Source of the DNA: Ewingella sp963519305
GTDB taxonomy: Bacteria > Pseudomonadota > Gammaproteobacteria > Enterobacterales > Enterobacteriaceae
NCBI GenBank assembly: GCA_963519305.1
Contig: CAUQMS010000007.1
Coordinates: 115,815-179,814 of the forward strand
Direction of reading: 5' to 3'
Length of the DNA stretch: 64,000 nt
This document shows, piece by piece, positions 7,285 through 15,250 of the stretch. Every line of letters begins with the position of its first letter. The first letter of the stretch is position 1. Both the position numbers and the translations under genes were made by a program. The notes below the pieces were generated by a model, which had not been told where the DNA came from, did no database searches, and worked only from the letters and a program-made list of their open reading frames with translations.

Positions 7285-8523
7285 ATGAGTGACAAATCAG
7301 GCATGCAGAATTACAACCGTACCCGTTGGCTGACGCTGTTCGGCACCATCATTACTCAGTTTGCTCTGGGCTCCGTTTATACCTGGAGTCTGTTTAACGG
7401 CCAGCTGTCGCAAAAGCTCGATGAGCCGATCAGCCGCGTGGCGTTCTCCTTTGGTTTGCTGAGCCTCGGCCTGGCGATTGCTTCCTCCGTCGCCGGTAAA
7501 CTTCAGGATCGTTTCGGCGTGAAGAAAGTCACCATGGCGGCCGGTGTGATGATGGCGGTCGGTTTTGCCCTCACAGCCCATTCAAACAATCTCATCATGC
7601 TTTATCTCAGCGCCGGTGTGCTGGTCGGTCTGGCCGACGGTGCCGGGTATCTGATGACCCTCTCCAACTGCGTGAAATGGTTCCCTGAGCGTAAAGGAAT
7701 GATCTCTGCCTGCGCCATCGGGGCTTACGGCCTTGGCAGCCTGGGCTTCAAATTCATTTGCGGTCATTTACTGGCAGTCAATTCGCTGGAAAACACCTTT
7801 ATCATCTGGGGCGTTATGGCGATGGTGATGATCATTATCGGTGGTCTGATGATGACTGACGCACCGAAACAGGAAGCGCAAACCGTCACCTGCGATGAAG
7901 ACAACCTGACCAGCAGCCGCGATTTCACGCTGGCAGAAGCCGTACGTATGCCGCAGTACTGGATGCTGGCGCTGATGTTCCTGACTTCCTGCATGAGCGG
8001 TCTGTATGTCATTGGTGTGGCGAAAGATATCGGCGAAGGCATGGTGCACCTGAATGCCATTACCGCCGCTAATGCCGTGACCGTCATCGCGATTGCCAAC
8101 CTGAGCGGACGCCTGATCCTTGGTGTGCTATCTGATAAAATGGCCCGCATCCGCGTGATCTCTATGGCGCAGGTGATTTCACTGGTCGGCATGAGCATTC
8201 TGCTGTTCTCCAGCATGAATGAAACCCTGTTCTTTATTTCCGTAGCCTGCGTCGCCTTCAGCTTCGGCGGCACAATCACGGTGTATCCGTCACTGGTCAG
8301 CGACTTCTTTGGTCTGAATAACCTGACCAAAAACTACGGACTGCTGTATCTGGGCTTTGGTATCGGCAGCGTGATGGGTTCGCTGATTGCCTCCGTGTTC
8401 GGTGGCTTCGTTGTGACCTTCGCCTTCATCACGGTTCTGCTGCTGGTCTCTTTAGTGCTCTCTGCCACAATTCGCCTACCGAAAAAATCCGAGCAAGTGC
8501 ATAATGCGCTACAGCACGCATAG
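7285..8523 (+). CDS. yhjX: MFS transporter YhjX (OFA/OxlT-like, pyruvate-responsive)
   Basis: A 412-residue, 12-helix major facilitator protein of the oxalate/formate antiporter family, nearly co-linear with E. coli YhjX: NYNRTRWLTLFGTIITQFAL near the start, NCVKWFPERKGMISA in the loop between helices 4 and 5, and TVYPSLVSDFFGLNNLTKNY in the second half. YhjX sits in the inner membrane; in E. coli its expression answers to extracellular pyruvate through YpdAB, though its substrate is not firmly settled. The ATG at 7285 is preferred over 7255 because GGGAG lies 8 bases before it and the N-terminus then matches the family. A hairpin terminator follows at 8554. Confidence 0.93.
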   Translation: MSDKSGMQNYNRTRWLTLFGTIITQFALGSVYTWSLFNGQLSQKLDEPISRVAFSFGLLSLGLAIASSVAGKLQDRFGVKKVTMAAGVMMAVGFALTAHSNNLIMLYLSAGVLVGLADGAGYLMTLSNCVKWFPERKGMISACAIGAYGLGSLGFKFICGHLLAVNSLENTFIIWGVMAMVMIIIGGLMMTDAPKQEAQTVTCDEDNLTSSRDFTLAEAVRMPQYWMLALMFLTSCMSGLYVIGVAKDIGEGMVHLNAITAANAVTVIAIANLSGRLILGVLSDKMARIRVISMAQVISLVGMSILLFSSMNETLFFISVACVAFSFGGTITVYPSLVSDFFGLNNLTKNYGLLYLGFGIGSVMGSLIASVFGGFVVTFAFITVLLLVSLVLSATIRLPKKSEQVHNALQHA

Positions 8524-8553
8524 GGCAGTTATTCCAAGCCATTAAAATGATGA

Positions 8554-8583
8554 ACGGGAGCATAATTCGCTCCCGTTTCTTAT
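8554..8583 (+). terminator. Terminator after yhjX
   Basis: Stem ACGGGAG/CTCCCGT (8554-8576) followed by TTCTTATT. The U-tract is imperfect. Confidence 0.6.
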
Positions 8584-8652
8584 TGTTTAAATCGTTTTCA
8601 CTGCACGCTGTCCTCTGCATCATTGACTCTTATTTTGACCGGACACGTATTA

Positions 8653-8853
8653 ATGAACCGCACTGCCGCCCTACTTTTTACTTTGATTATTAGCACCCTT
8701 GCCTTTGACAGTGTTGCCGCCCAGCCATCCACCGCCCGGGATGTTGCATCAGAACTGAGCCGTAAAGCCCACGAAGGCGGCCAGCCGCGCACAACCACTC
8801 TCGATTCCAGCGCACACAGCAAATTATCAGCCCCCGCAGATACCCTGAACTGA
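8653..8853 (+). CDS. Small exported protein, function unknown
   Basis: A 66-residue product with a clear signal peptide (MNRTAALLFTLIISTLAF, cleavage probably after VAA) and a short hydrophilic remainder with no Cys, rich in Ser, Ala and Thr. ATG 8653 is chosen because the signal sequence begins there; an upstream in-frame start at 8623 would add ten residues before it. No strong Shine-Dalgarno is visible. I recognise no family; the call rests on the signal peptide and open frame. Confidence 0.45.
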   Translation: MNRTAALLFTLIISTLAFDSVAAQPSTARDVASELSRKAHEGGQPRTTTLDSSAHSKLSAPADTLN

Positions 8854-9034
8854 TTTCATTCCGACAGTCATCTGCCCAAAGGCCGCGTCAGGTCAAAAGA
8901 TTGCCACTCATTCATTCACGAAGAAACCAGGTTTGTTATCATCACTTCGTGAAATCAATATGTCGCAACCCGAATGCTGAGCATTCTGGCGGATAAAGAC
9001 CGGGGCAATGCAGCCCCACTCCATGGAGGGTAGG

Positions 9035-9121
9035 ATGAAAGCCACATTATTCTGGTTAACGATGGCGGGCGGTTCGATGGCGATTGGCTACGTGATGGCG
9101 CTGTTGATGGAAGTACTGTAG
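9035..9121 (+). CDS. Candidate 28-residue single-helix membrane protein
   Basis: An 87-base frame from ATG 9035 to TAG encodes MKATLFWLTMAGGSMAIGYV followed by MALLMEVL. It is one continuous hydrophobic helix with a charged N-terminus and a Gly-rich face (GGS, G-Y), the look of known enterobacterial small membrane proteins. A strong purine-rich ribosome-binding site (GGAGGGTAGG) directly precedes the ATG, and a canonical terminator lies 175 bases downstream on the same strand (9295-9320). No named family is recognised. Confidence 0.5.
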   Translation: MKATLFWLTMAGGSMAIGYVMALLMEVL

Positions 9122-9294
9122 CGCCAGCAGACGCACGATGATGACAAAGCAGGTTTCTATCGCCGGTTTTTACAACTTCTGCCCTAACCTTACCGAGCGA
9201 TGACAAAACCATACAGAGCGTTTGGTAACGTAGAGCCATCAAGAAGTTGTGTGATGTCCCTGTGTAGAAAACCCCTGTAGAACCCTGTTATTTT

Positions 9295-9320
9295 GCCCGC
9301 CTTGTGCGGGCTTTTTTTTT
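9295..9320 (+). terminator. Strong rho-independent terminator
   Basis: GCCCGC-CTTGT-GCGGGC followed by nine T. It would end the transcript carrying the 28-codon frame. Confidence 0.9.
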
Positions 9321-9357
9321 ATGCCCGATTTGTCACAGGAAAAGCCAAAAAAAAGAC

Positions 9358-9386
9358 ACAAAAAAGCCGCGCCTGGGCGCAGCTTC
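9358..9386 (-). terminator. Rho-independent terminator, minus strand
   Basis: On the minus strand AAGCTGCGCC-CA-GGCGCGGCTT is followed by TTTTTT. No gene directly upstream on that strand is recognised. Confidence 0.75.
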
Positions 9387-9605
9387 ATTTTATAAGTGCC
9401 GGTAGCTTTCCCGGCCGTCATATTATGGCGCAAGCGTTCATCGAACACTCCAACATTGCGCAGTCTGAGCATGACCGTTTCACAACAGAAAAATCGGCTC
9501 GTCAGGTTCTTTTATTTATTCTCATTAATCCAAATGAGGATAAACGGTAAACCGGCTTTTCTGTTGGTAAACAGATGAGGTGAAAAAATATAGCCTCAGA
9601 GAACA

Positions 9606-9634
9606 ATAAACCCCGGTTTTCACCGAGGTTTATT
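9606..9634 (-). terminator. Hairpin terminator downstream of the cold-shock gene
   Basis: Near-perfect stem AAACCTCGGT/ACCGGGGTTT with a GAAA-type loop, T-rich on both sides. Most likely ends the csp transcript; could work in both directions. Confidence 0.6.
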
Positions 9635-9731
9635 TATATCGCAGTAACCGCTGTCTTAATTATTTTCCTGTCTGCTCCGGGATATTCCCATCATCGCTAT
9701 TGCAGGTTAAAACCATTATGACAGACGAATG

Positions 9732-9944
9732 TTACAGTACGACTACGTTGCCGGCTGATGGGCCTTTCATACCATTTTCAATGGTAAATTCAACGTTTTG
9801 GCCTTCGTCCAGCGTTTTGAAATCGTTGCTCTGGATTGCAGAGAAGTGTACGAATACATCTTTGCTGCCGTCTGCAGGGCTGATGAAACCAAAACCTTTA
9901 CCAGCGTCAAACCATTTTACTAAACCAGTCATTTTATTAGACAT
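9732..9944 (-). CDS. CspA-family cold-shock protein (CspB/CspG-like)
   Basis: A 70-residue single cold-shock domain with RNA-binding motifs RNP1 (KGFGFI) and RNP2 (VFVHFSAI). The N-terminus MSNKMTGLVKWFDAGKGFGF is typical of the cold-inducible CspB/CspG/CspI group rather than CspC or CspE. It binds single-stranded RNA and DNA as a nucleic-acid chaperone in the cytoplasm. The leader is long (about 185 bases) and carries a cold box at 10111-10130, so cold-dependent control at the mRNA level is expected. AAGGT precedes the ATG. Which E. coli paralogue it equals cannot be settled from one sequence. Confidence 0.95.
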   Translation of the reverse strand: MSNKMTGLVKWFDAGKGFGFISPADGSKDVFVHFSAIQSNDFKTLDEGQNVEFTIENGMKGPSAGNVVVL

Positions 9945-10130
9945 AAGAAATACCTTCTTCGATTTTATTTTTTAGATGCCATAGGGCAGTGAGGGTCTGT
10001 TTTTATTATGAGTTACTTATGGGGGCACTAGAGAAGAAAATTCGTCGGAGAAGAGACTTGTTACATCACTTGAACTAGGAACTGCTTTACTAAAATGTCT
10101 TTCATAAATAGGTCTTAACGACAAACCGTT
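9945..10130 (-). promoter_or_regulatory. Long cold-shock 5' leader with cold box
   Basis: The minus-strand leader begins near AACGGTTTGTCGTTAAGACC (10111-10130), close to the cspA cold box at the E. coli mRNA start (ACGGTTTGACGTACAGACC). The remaining 185 bases before the ATG are non-coding and AT-rich, as in thermosensing csp leaders that refold in the cold to expose the ribosome-binding site. Confidence 0.7.
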
Positions 10131-10305
10131 GACGCTATTTACACATAGATAACTTTTCGGTGCAAGCTTTATTTCATCTTATCGTTAATAAGACGATCTT
10201 TATTCTTTAGCACTATAAACCGCTGGACGTCTATTTGCCGTCAGAAAGAAGCCAGAAAATAAACCGTCCTGCGCCCTACATACCGCGCCGGCAGGGCGTC
10301 TGCGG

Positions 10306-11031
10306 TCAATAATATTCTATTTTGGTTGTTTCCGGATTGTCGAGTTCTTTGGACATACTCTTGCCATCGCCCATGGATTTACTTTTTATCTTGCACTGCG
10401 TGGCGTTGAAATGATCGTCGTATTCGCACAGGGTAGTGACTTCTCCCAGCACTTTATCTTTAAGCCGCGTCTGGATGGTGCCATTACGCTTCTTATTTTC
10501 CGACTCAGCGTCTTTGATTATCGCCACAAACGGGCCGGTTGCGGTCGGCTGTGCCACTTTGGAAGGAAACCCTGAGGCGTCATACTCAAAATAGATGTTT
10601 TTTGTCGGATCTGCGTCGTTGATGGCCGCCGTGATAAACCCTTTGTCATTGCTTTCATAGCGCGTGTTATCACTGAGATTGCGGTCAGGCAGACAGTTAT
10701 CCTTCAGGGCATAGCGTTTCTGCTTATCATCCCGGTTAACCAGATAGTTACCCTCTTTCACCAGATCCATATTCAGGTCCATCAGCGGAGCCACGGCCTT
10801 TAAGGATTCAAAACAGCCATTTATCGCCAGACTGGCCTGAAACAGCGAACTGACGCTGCCTTTTTCATCCCGCTGCTCCTGCACGAAACTTTTAACATTG
10901 CCGCGTATTGGTTCAAACCCAAAGATATTCGAATAGCTGGCAAATATCGGATTGACCGCTTCGGGGCTGGCGTTCGAATCACATCCGTAGAGAAGTAAGG
11001 TCAACAACGCCAGGGCTGCTGCATTTTTCAT
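10306..11031 (-). CDS. ynfC: YnfC-family (UPF0257) lipoprotein
   Basis: A 241-residue lipoprotein with lipobox LLYGC (acylated Cys17) and a mature domain that resembles E. coli YnfC along its length: ASYSNIFGFEPIRGNVKSF near the start, LxxxGCF-type Cys, YExNDKGFI in the middle, and CEYDDHFNATQCKI near the C-terminus, ending in IEYY. YnfC's function is unknown. It is monocistronic, with GGAAACTCCC before the ATG and a 126-base gap to the upstream lipoprotein gene. Confidence 0.85.
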   Translation of the reverse strand: MKNAAALALLTLLLYGCDSNASPEAVNPIFASYSNIFGFEPIRGNVKSFVQEQRDEKGSVSSLFQASLAINGCFESLKAVAPLMDLNMDLVKEGNYLVNRDDKQKRYALKDNCLPDRNLSDNTRYESNDKGFITAAINDADPTKNIYFEYDASGFPSKVAQPTATGPFVAIIKDAESENKKRNGTIQTRLKDKVLGEVTTLCEYDDHFNATQCKIKSKSMGDGKSMSKELDNPETTKIEYY

Positions 11032-11157
11032 GGGAGTTTCCGCTGTGAGAAAGAGTGTCGGACTGACGCGATATTTATGCAGATGAAGCGCTGACTGTAT
11101 AGCCCTGCGACATCACAAAAAATCATTTCTTTTCAGCAACAACAGGTACCCGCCGCC

Positions 11158-12273
11158 TCACCCGGCGTTGGCCATACATTTCTGTCGCCGTTCATCGACA
11201 CGCTTGGCGAACCAGGCGGTGGTCAGCTTACGGGTGATTTTAGGGCTTTCCAACTGGATGCCCGGCAACATTTCCCGCGGCACGCGCTTACCGGTGGTTT
11301 TATCGGCCAGTGCAAACACCTGCTTATATAAAGACGTTTGTTCGAAATCCGGCTGGTCGCCCTTCTCCAGCGCACGGCGGATAGCCGAATGGCTCATGCT
11401 CAGGCGCTGGCCCAGCACCCGCACGGCCAGTTCGGTCGAACCGGGTTTATCCGTGCCGAAGTTAATCAGATCGCCATCCAGAGCCAGCGGAATGCCCGAC
11501 GTACGGCTGACAGCGCTCTGGAATGCCGCATTGCGGCTGGCATACCAGCCTGCGTTGAAATCAGCAAAGCGGTAGAGCGGCTGGCTATAGCTGGCCGGAT
11601 AGCCGAGCAGATGCAGAATGCCGAAGTACATCCCGCCGCGGCGGCTGAACACTTCATGGCGGAGAGTGCCATCGACCGGATATGGATAGCCTTTGGCGTG
11701 CGCTTCCGCGAAGGCAATGCTCACCTGCATCGGGCCGCCGGTATGCACCGGATTGAGGTTGCCAAACAGCTTCTGCCCCATCGGCACCATACTGATGAAA
11801 TCATCAAAAATGGCGCTCAGCTCTTTCTCACTGCGCACCTTATCGAGCCGTTCGCTGTAGGATTTGCCGTCAGGCGATTTCAGCAGCAGTGCCGTGTGCA
11901 CGACGAAATTCGGCACATGGACCGCATCGGCGCGCCGGTCAATCTCCTTCCAGGCAATTTTACCAAGCCCTGGCACCGGCGCATCAACGCTAAAATTGGA
12001 CTCCTGTTCCGTCACCGCCAGCACCGAGCAGATATTTTCAGTCGTCGGCGGAATATTCTGTGCTGCAAACGCGGCCGTGATATCCGTGGCCCAGCCCTGA
12101 CGGTCCGGCACTTTAGCGGGCATCAGGCGCACAATCTGCGCTTTGACATCGGCCGGGCGCTTCACGGCTGTCTCACTCTGCTTTTTACTGCTACACCCTG
12201 CCAGCACCAGCAGTGCAGCAAGGGAAAGTGCGTACTTACTTTTGCAACGAGTCATGCTTCCCCAGTCTCCCAT
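11158..12273 (-). CDS. DUF1615-family lipoprotein
   Basis: A 371-residue predicted lipoprotein with lipobox VLAGC near residue 26. The mature part contains motifs of a lysozyme-like fold (VLAVTEQESNFSVDAPVPGL resembles the catalytic-Glu region of transglycosylases), followed by the conserved HTGGPMQVS and YFGILHLLGY stretches of the DUF1615 family. A role in peptidoglycan handling is inferred, not shown. ATG 12273 has GAGG 8 bases upstream; ATG 12255 (MTRCKSKYAL) gives a more typical signal peptide and is an alternative start. It is divergent from the yiaF-like gene with about 110 bases between. Confidence 0.8.
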   Translation of the reverse strand: MGDWGSMTRCKSKYALSLAALLVLAGCSSKKQSETAVKRPADVKAQIVRLMPAKVPDRQGWATDITAAFAAQNIPPTTENICSVLAVTEQESNFSVDAPVPGLGKIAWKEIDRRADAVHVPNFVVHTALLLKSPDGKSYSERLDKVRSEKELSAIFDDFISMVPMGQKLFGNLNPVHTGGPMQVSIAFAEAHAKGYPYPVDGTLRHEVFSRRGGMYFGILHLLGYPASYSQPLYRFADFNAGWYASRNAAFQSAVSRTSGIPLALDGDLINFGTDKPGSTELAVRVLGQRLSMSHSAIRRALEKGDQPDFEQTSLYKQVFALADKTTGKRVPREMLPGIQLESPKITRKLTTAWFAKRVDERRQKCMANAG

Positions 12274-12384
12274 CGTGTTTTCCTCTTTTCATCATCAGGC
12301 TCTCGCCAACACCTAAAGCTTGAACGATGCAGGGTATAGTCTATGTTTGTAACCTGGGACGTTTCAAACAAGGAACAGGATTTA

Positions 12385-13110
12385 ATGAATAACCTCAACA
12401 ACAATACCCGTTTTACCCGTTATTTCATGCTGCCGCTGATGCTGGCAACGCTGATTCTGGCCATCAGTGGCTGCGGGGATAAAGAACCGGCGCAGCGCAA
12501 AGCCTTCATCGATTTCCTGCAAACCCGAATTCTGGCTAAACAGACCGTGTCGGTGCCACAGCTGACCAAAGAAGAGCGCGACCAGTTTGGTCCTTACAGC
12601 GATGACTACGCGCTGATCACCGATTTCCACAAGCAGATGAACACCGAAATGAACGCCTCGCTCGGCCCGGTCTTTGCCGGTCTGAACGAAACCGTCACCG
12701 TGCCAAAACTGCTGGAGAAACGTGATGACCTGCAAAAAATGGTCGAAAGCAGCGCGAACTGGCGTGAAAAACTGGTGGTTCTGCGTAAACAGGCCGACAC
12801 CCGCCATTCGGCGCTGAAACAGCCGGATGACTTAAAAGCGGTCTATGACCAGGCCTATGAGAAAGTGGTAGTACAGCCGAGCGAAGTGGCTGAGCAGGCC
12901 TTTACGCTGTTGCCGAAAGTCCTGACGTTGGTGGTCGCCAAAGCGGACTTTATTAAATCTCAGGGCAAAAAAGTAACGATCTCAGGCAATACTTTACAGT
13001 TTGATAAGCAGGCGACACTCGATAAATACAACGCGATCCAGCAGCAACTGCTGCCGCTGAACGCCGAACTCATCAAGCTCAGCGGGCAGATGCAAAAAAT
13101 GGTGCGATAA
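12385..13110 (+). CDS. yiaF: DUF3053 lipoprotein (YiaF-like)
   Basis: A 241-residue lipoprotein with a membrane-spanning signal and lipobox ISGCG. After the Cys it matches E. coli YiaF in KAFIDFLQTRI, QFGPYSDDYAL and HSALKQPDDLKAVYDQAYEK. The body is strongly helical and charged, consistent with an elongated periplasmic protein. Function is unknown. The ATG at 12385 is taken because the signal sequence and AGGA lie there; 12343 would add 14 residues upstream. A perfect terminator follows at 13128. Confidence 0.87.
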   Translation: MNNLNNNTRFTRYFMLPLMLATLILAISGCGDKEPAQRKAFIDFLQTRILAKQTVSVPQLTKEERDQFGPYSDDYALITDFHKQMNTEMNASLGPVFAGLNETVTVPKLLEKRDDLQKMVESSANWREKLVVLRKQADTRHSALKQPDDLKAVYDQAYEKVVVQPSEVAEQAFTLLPKVLTLVVAKADFIKSQGKKVTISGNTLQFDKQATLDKYNAIQQQLLPLNAELIKLSGQMQKMVR

Positions 13111-13127
13111 AACGCCATTCAGACCAG

Positions 13128-13151
13128 ACCGCCGCAAGGCGGTTTTTTTTG
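13128..13151 (+). terminator. Terminator after the YiaF-like gene
   Basis: ACCGCC-GCAA-GGCGGT followed by eight T. Confidence 0.92.
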
Positions 13152-13200
13152 TTCGGGATATTTTGTTAAGGTGTGCGCCATAACCTTTAAGGAGATAACC

Positions 13201-13476
13201 ATGAGCGACGATATTCAGGCCAAACGTATTGACCAACTCGAACGCGTAAACCGCGAACTTCTGGTACAAATTTCGGCCATGCGCATTCTGTTTGGTAGCG
13301 TCGGCAATGTGATTAACGCCCGGCACGACAATGCTTTCACGATTGCCGTGAACGAAACCATTGACGCTGGCAAAGCCGATGTGGCCAGCACGCCGGATCT
13401 GGATGATGCCTCGAAAAAATTCCGCGAAGACGTATTTAAATGCGCGCAGTCCCTGCTGCCGGGCACCAAAGCCTGA
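13201..13476 (+). CDS. Hypothetical cytoplasmic protein, 91 residues
   Basis: ATG 13201 sits 6 bases after a full Shine-Dalgarno (AAGGAGAT), so translation is well supported. The product is helical: an amphipathic N-terminal helix (KRIDQLERVNRELLVQISAM) that could form a coiled coil, then a second helix and an acidic linker (STPDLDDASKKFREDV). There is no signal peptide or membrane segment. It has a single Cys in the last helix. I do not recognise the family. It is flanked by terminators on both sides, so it is its own transcription unit. Confidence 0.75.
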   Translation: MSDDIQAKRIDQLERVNRELLVQISAMRILFGSVGNVINARHDNAFTIAVNETIDAGKADVASTPDLDDASKKFREDVFKCAQSLLPGTKA

Positions 13477-13486
13477 TAGACGTGCA

Positions 13487-13526
13487 TAAAAAAACGTCAG
13501 GTCAGTGTTTCACTGAGCCTGACGTT
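13487..13526. terminator. Bidirectional terminator
   Basis: Long stem AACGTCAGG.CAGTG/CACTGAGCCTGACGTT with one bulge. It has a T-run on the minus strand and a weaker one on the plus strand, placed between convergent genes. Confidence 0.75.
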
Positions 13527-13543
13527 CTTATTACTGTCCTCTG

Positions 13544-13711
13544 CTAGTCCCGGCAATTTCCGCTAAGACTGTCGCGACCGTGTGCGCATACATCGGTCGA
13601 TCCGGGGATTAATCCCCACAAATGACTGTCTGCCACACACCCCGTTAATATTGCAATTATCCCAAGTATCAGGACAATTTTTCCACTCTGAAATCCCGGG
13701 CGTTTAGGCAT
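13544..13711 (-). CDS. Candidate 55-residue lipoprotein
   Basis: A short minus-strand frame encodes MPKRPGFQSGKIVLILGIIA followed by ILTGC: a positively charged N-region, hydrophobic core and a textbook lipobox (Cys25). The short mature part has two more Cys (VCAHGRD, GNCRD). AGGA lies just before the ATG at 13709-13711, and the hairpin at 13487-13526 would terminate it. It follows a second small exported Cys-rich protein on the same strand. Family unknown. Confidence 0.55.
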   Translation of the reverse strand: MPKRPGFQSGKIVLILGIIAILTGCVADSHLWGLIPGSTDVCAHGRDSLSGNCRD

Positions 13712-13735
13712 AATTCCTGCTGTTACGGTGGTCGG

Positions 13736-13906
13736 TTAATAGGCCTGACAATTCTTCTTAGACTGACTCATTGAGCCGTCGTTACAAATGAATTTTTCAC
13801 CAGAACAGTGAGAAATGCCACCTTTACCGCCCGAACAGGGCGTATTGGCCGCGGTGGCGGTCAACGTAAACAGAAAAAGTGATAGGGCAATCAGGCATTT
13901 GTTCAT
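13736..13906 (-). CDS. Small secreted Cys-rich protein
   Basis: A 56-residue product with signal peptide MNKCLIALSLFLFTLTATA (cleavage after ATAA or nearby) and a mature part of about 32 residues with four Cys in a regular pattern: PCSGGKGGISHCSGEKFICN, then SKKNCQ. The pattern suggests two disulfides in the periplasm. ATG 13904-13906 is chosen because AAGGA lies 6 bases upstream and the signal starts there; the longer frame to 13999 has no ribosome site. I recall similar small hypothetical proteins in enterobacteria, but no function. Confidence 0.7.
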   Translation of the reverse strand: MNKCLIALSLFLFTLTATAANTPCSGGKGGISHCSGEKFICNDGSMSQSKKNCQAY

Positions 13907-13998
13907 GGTCATTCCTTGATAAAATTGAACGAAACATTGCCCCTCAATAGTATTTCGCCCCCCTCCCCACCTCTGTGACCCAGGACGCAAACACATCA

Positions 13999-15075
13999 TT
14001 ATTCTAAAGATTCAAAAGCCGCCCGCAGTTTTTGCGCATCCACCGCAAAAGGCAGGTTGTGAATCGATTCGCCGCTTTGCAGGGTACGGGCGATCACTGC
14101 ATCAATCTGCGAGGGCTGATGAATATCTACATCCAGCGACGCCAGTGTGGTGGGCAGATTAAGCTGCCGATACAGGGCCACCAGCTGCTGAACAACCTCT
14201 TTTTGCCCGAGCAGCGCTGACTGCACCAGAATACCGTACGCCACTTTCGTACCGTGCAGGAAACGGTCGGTCTGCGGCAACGCGGTCAGCCCGTTGTGCA
14301 CCGAATGGGCAGCAGCGATGCGCGTAAAGCGGTCGCCCAGGCCGCCAACCAGACCACCACCGGCAATAATCGCGTCGAGCACGTCGAGGAAATCCTGGCT
14401 TAGCCGTTGCCGATTCTGCGCCTCAAGGGCAGCCTCGCTCTGCGTCAGCAGCACATCGCGGATAGCCAGCGCCGTATTCAGTCCCAGACGAACGGTCAGT
14501 GGCAGCTGTTCCGGCTGCGGGCTCAGCACCACGGCTTCGTACCATTTCGCCAGCGTATCGCCGATACCCGCCAGCAAATACTCCTGCGGTGCGCGCAGAA
14601 TAATCTCAGGCTCTACCAGCACCAGATGATTGGCATCGTTGAAAATTTCATAGCGCAGCGCTTGTCCGGCATCGTTATACCAGACGGAAAGCGGCGTCCA
14701 GGCCGCACAGGTGGCAGCAATGGTCGGAATCGCTACCAGTGGTAAACCCAGCTTTCTGGCGACCACTTTCGCCGTATCCAGCACCGCACCGCCGCCCACG
14801 CCAATCACCACGCGGCGGTCATTCCCTGCCTGTGCCACGATACGCGCCACTTCACTTTCACTGCAATGTGCACTGAACAGCACCCGCTTCGCGCCTGGTG
14901 CGTCAAACAATTCCGGCAGCCACGGCTTTGCCGCCTCCAGCGCACGCTGACCATACACCCACAGCGCGCCCGCCAGCTGTTCGTCGGAGTAGAAATCGGA
15001 CAGCCGCGCGATAGCGCCACGGTATGAGAAGTAGTTAGCCGGACCGGTGACAACGCGGATGTCGGTATCGCTCAT
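13999..15075 (-). CDS. hcxA: Hydroxycarboxylate dehydrogenase A (iron-type alcohol dehydrogenase family)
   Basis: A 358-residue glycerol-dehydrogenase-like oxidoreductase closely matching E. coli HcxA (YbdH): VVIGVGGGAVLDTAKVVARK is the nucleotide-binding loop, VAIPTIAATCAAWTPLSVWY the substrate loop, and AGIGDTLAKWYEAV and HSVHNGLTALPQT carry the metal-ligand Asp/His residues. HcxA reduces 2-oxo acids such as 2-oxobutyrate with NAD(P)H in the cytoplasm. GGGGA precedes the ATG. In E. coli ybdH lies just beyond the entCEBAH operon; here it is 25 kb from entD, suggesting that unrelated material has been placed between them. Confidence 0.93.
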   Translation of the reverse strand: MSDTDIRVVTGPANYFSYRGAIARLSDFYSDEQLAGALWVYGQRALEAAKPWLPELFDAPGAKRVLFSAHCSESEVARIVAQAGNDRRVVIGVGGGAVLDTAKVVARKLGLPLVAIPTIAATCAAWTPLSVWYNDAGQALRYEIFNDANHLVLVEPEIILRAPQEYLLAGIGDTLAKWYEAVVLSPQPEQLPLTVRLGLNTALAIRDVLLTQSEAALEAQNRQRLSQDFLDVLDAIIAGGGLVGGLGDRFTRIAAAHSVHNGLTALPQTDRFLHGTKVAYGILVQSALLGQKEVVQQLVALYRQLNLPTTLASLDVDIHQPSQIDAVIARTLQSGESIHNLPFAVDAQKLRAAFESLE

Positions 15076-15250
15076 GGTTTTCCCCTGCTTGAATCAATGA
15101 AAGTGATAATCAAAATGCTCAATGCCCTACTGTCCCGTTCAGGCATCCGGATGGCTAATACTCTTTGGTATTAACTTATGTTATTTCGTTCATTGCCAAC
15201 AACCGGAAAGCCGTGAAGACTGAGAAAATAACGTTATTTTAAGGACTTCT

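Larger units (their letters stand above)
9122..9731. other. Gene-poor stretch with three terminators
   Basis: Between the 28-codon frame and the cold-shock gene I see no convincing coding sequence. The stretch holds a plus-strand terminator (9295-9320), a minus-strand terminator (9358-9386) and a hairpin at 9606-9634. The minus-strand terminator at 9358 lies some 220 bases beyond the hairpin nearest the csp gene, so a short unannotated minus-strand transcript between them is possible. Confidence 0.5.

Noticed and set aside
9293..9550. Plus-strand frame of 85 codons after the terminator
   Set aside because: It begins inside the terminator hairpin, is Lys/Ala-rich from the A-tract, and has no ribosome site.
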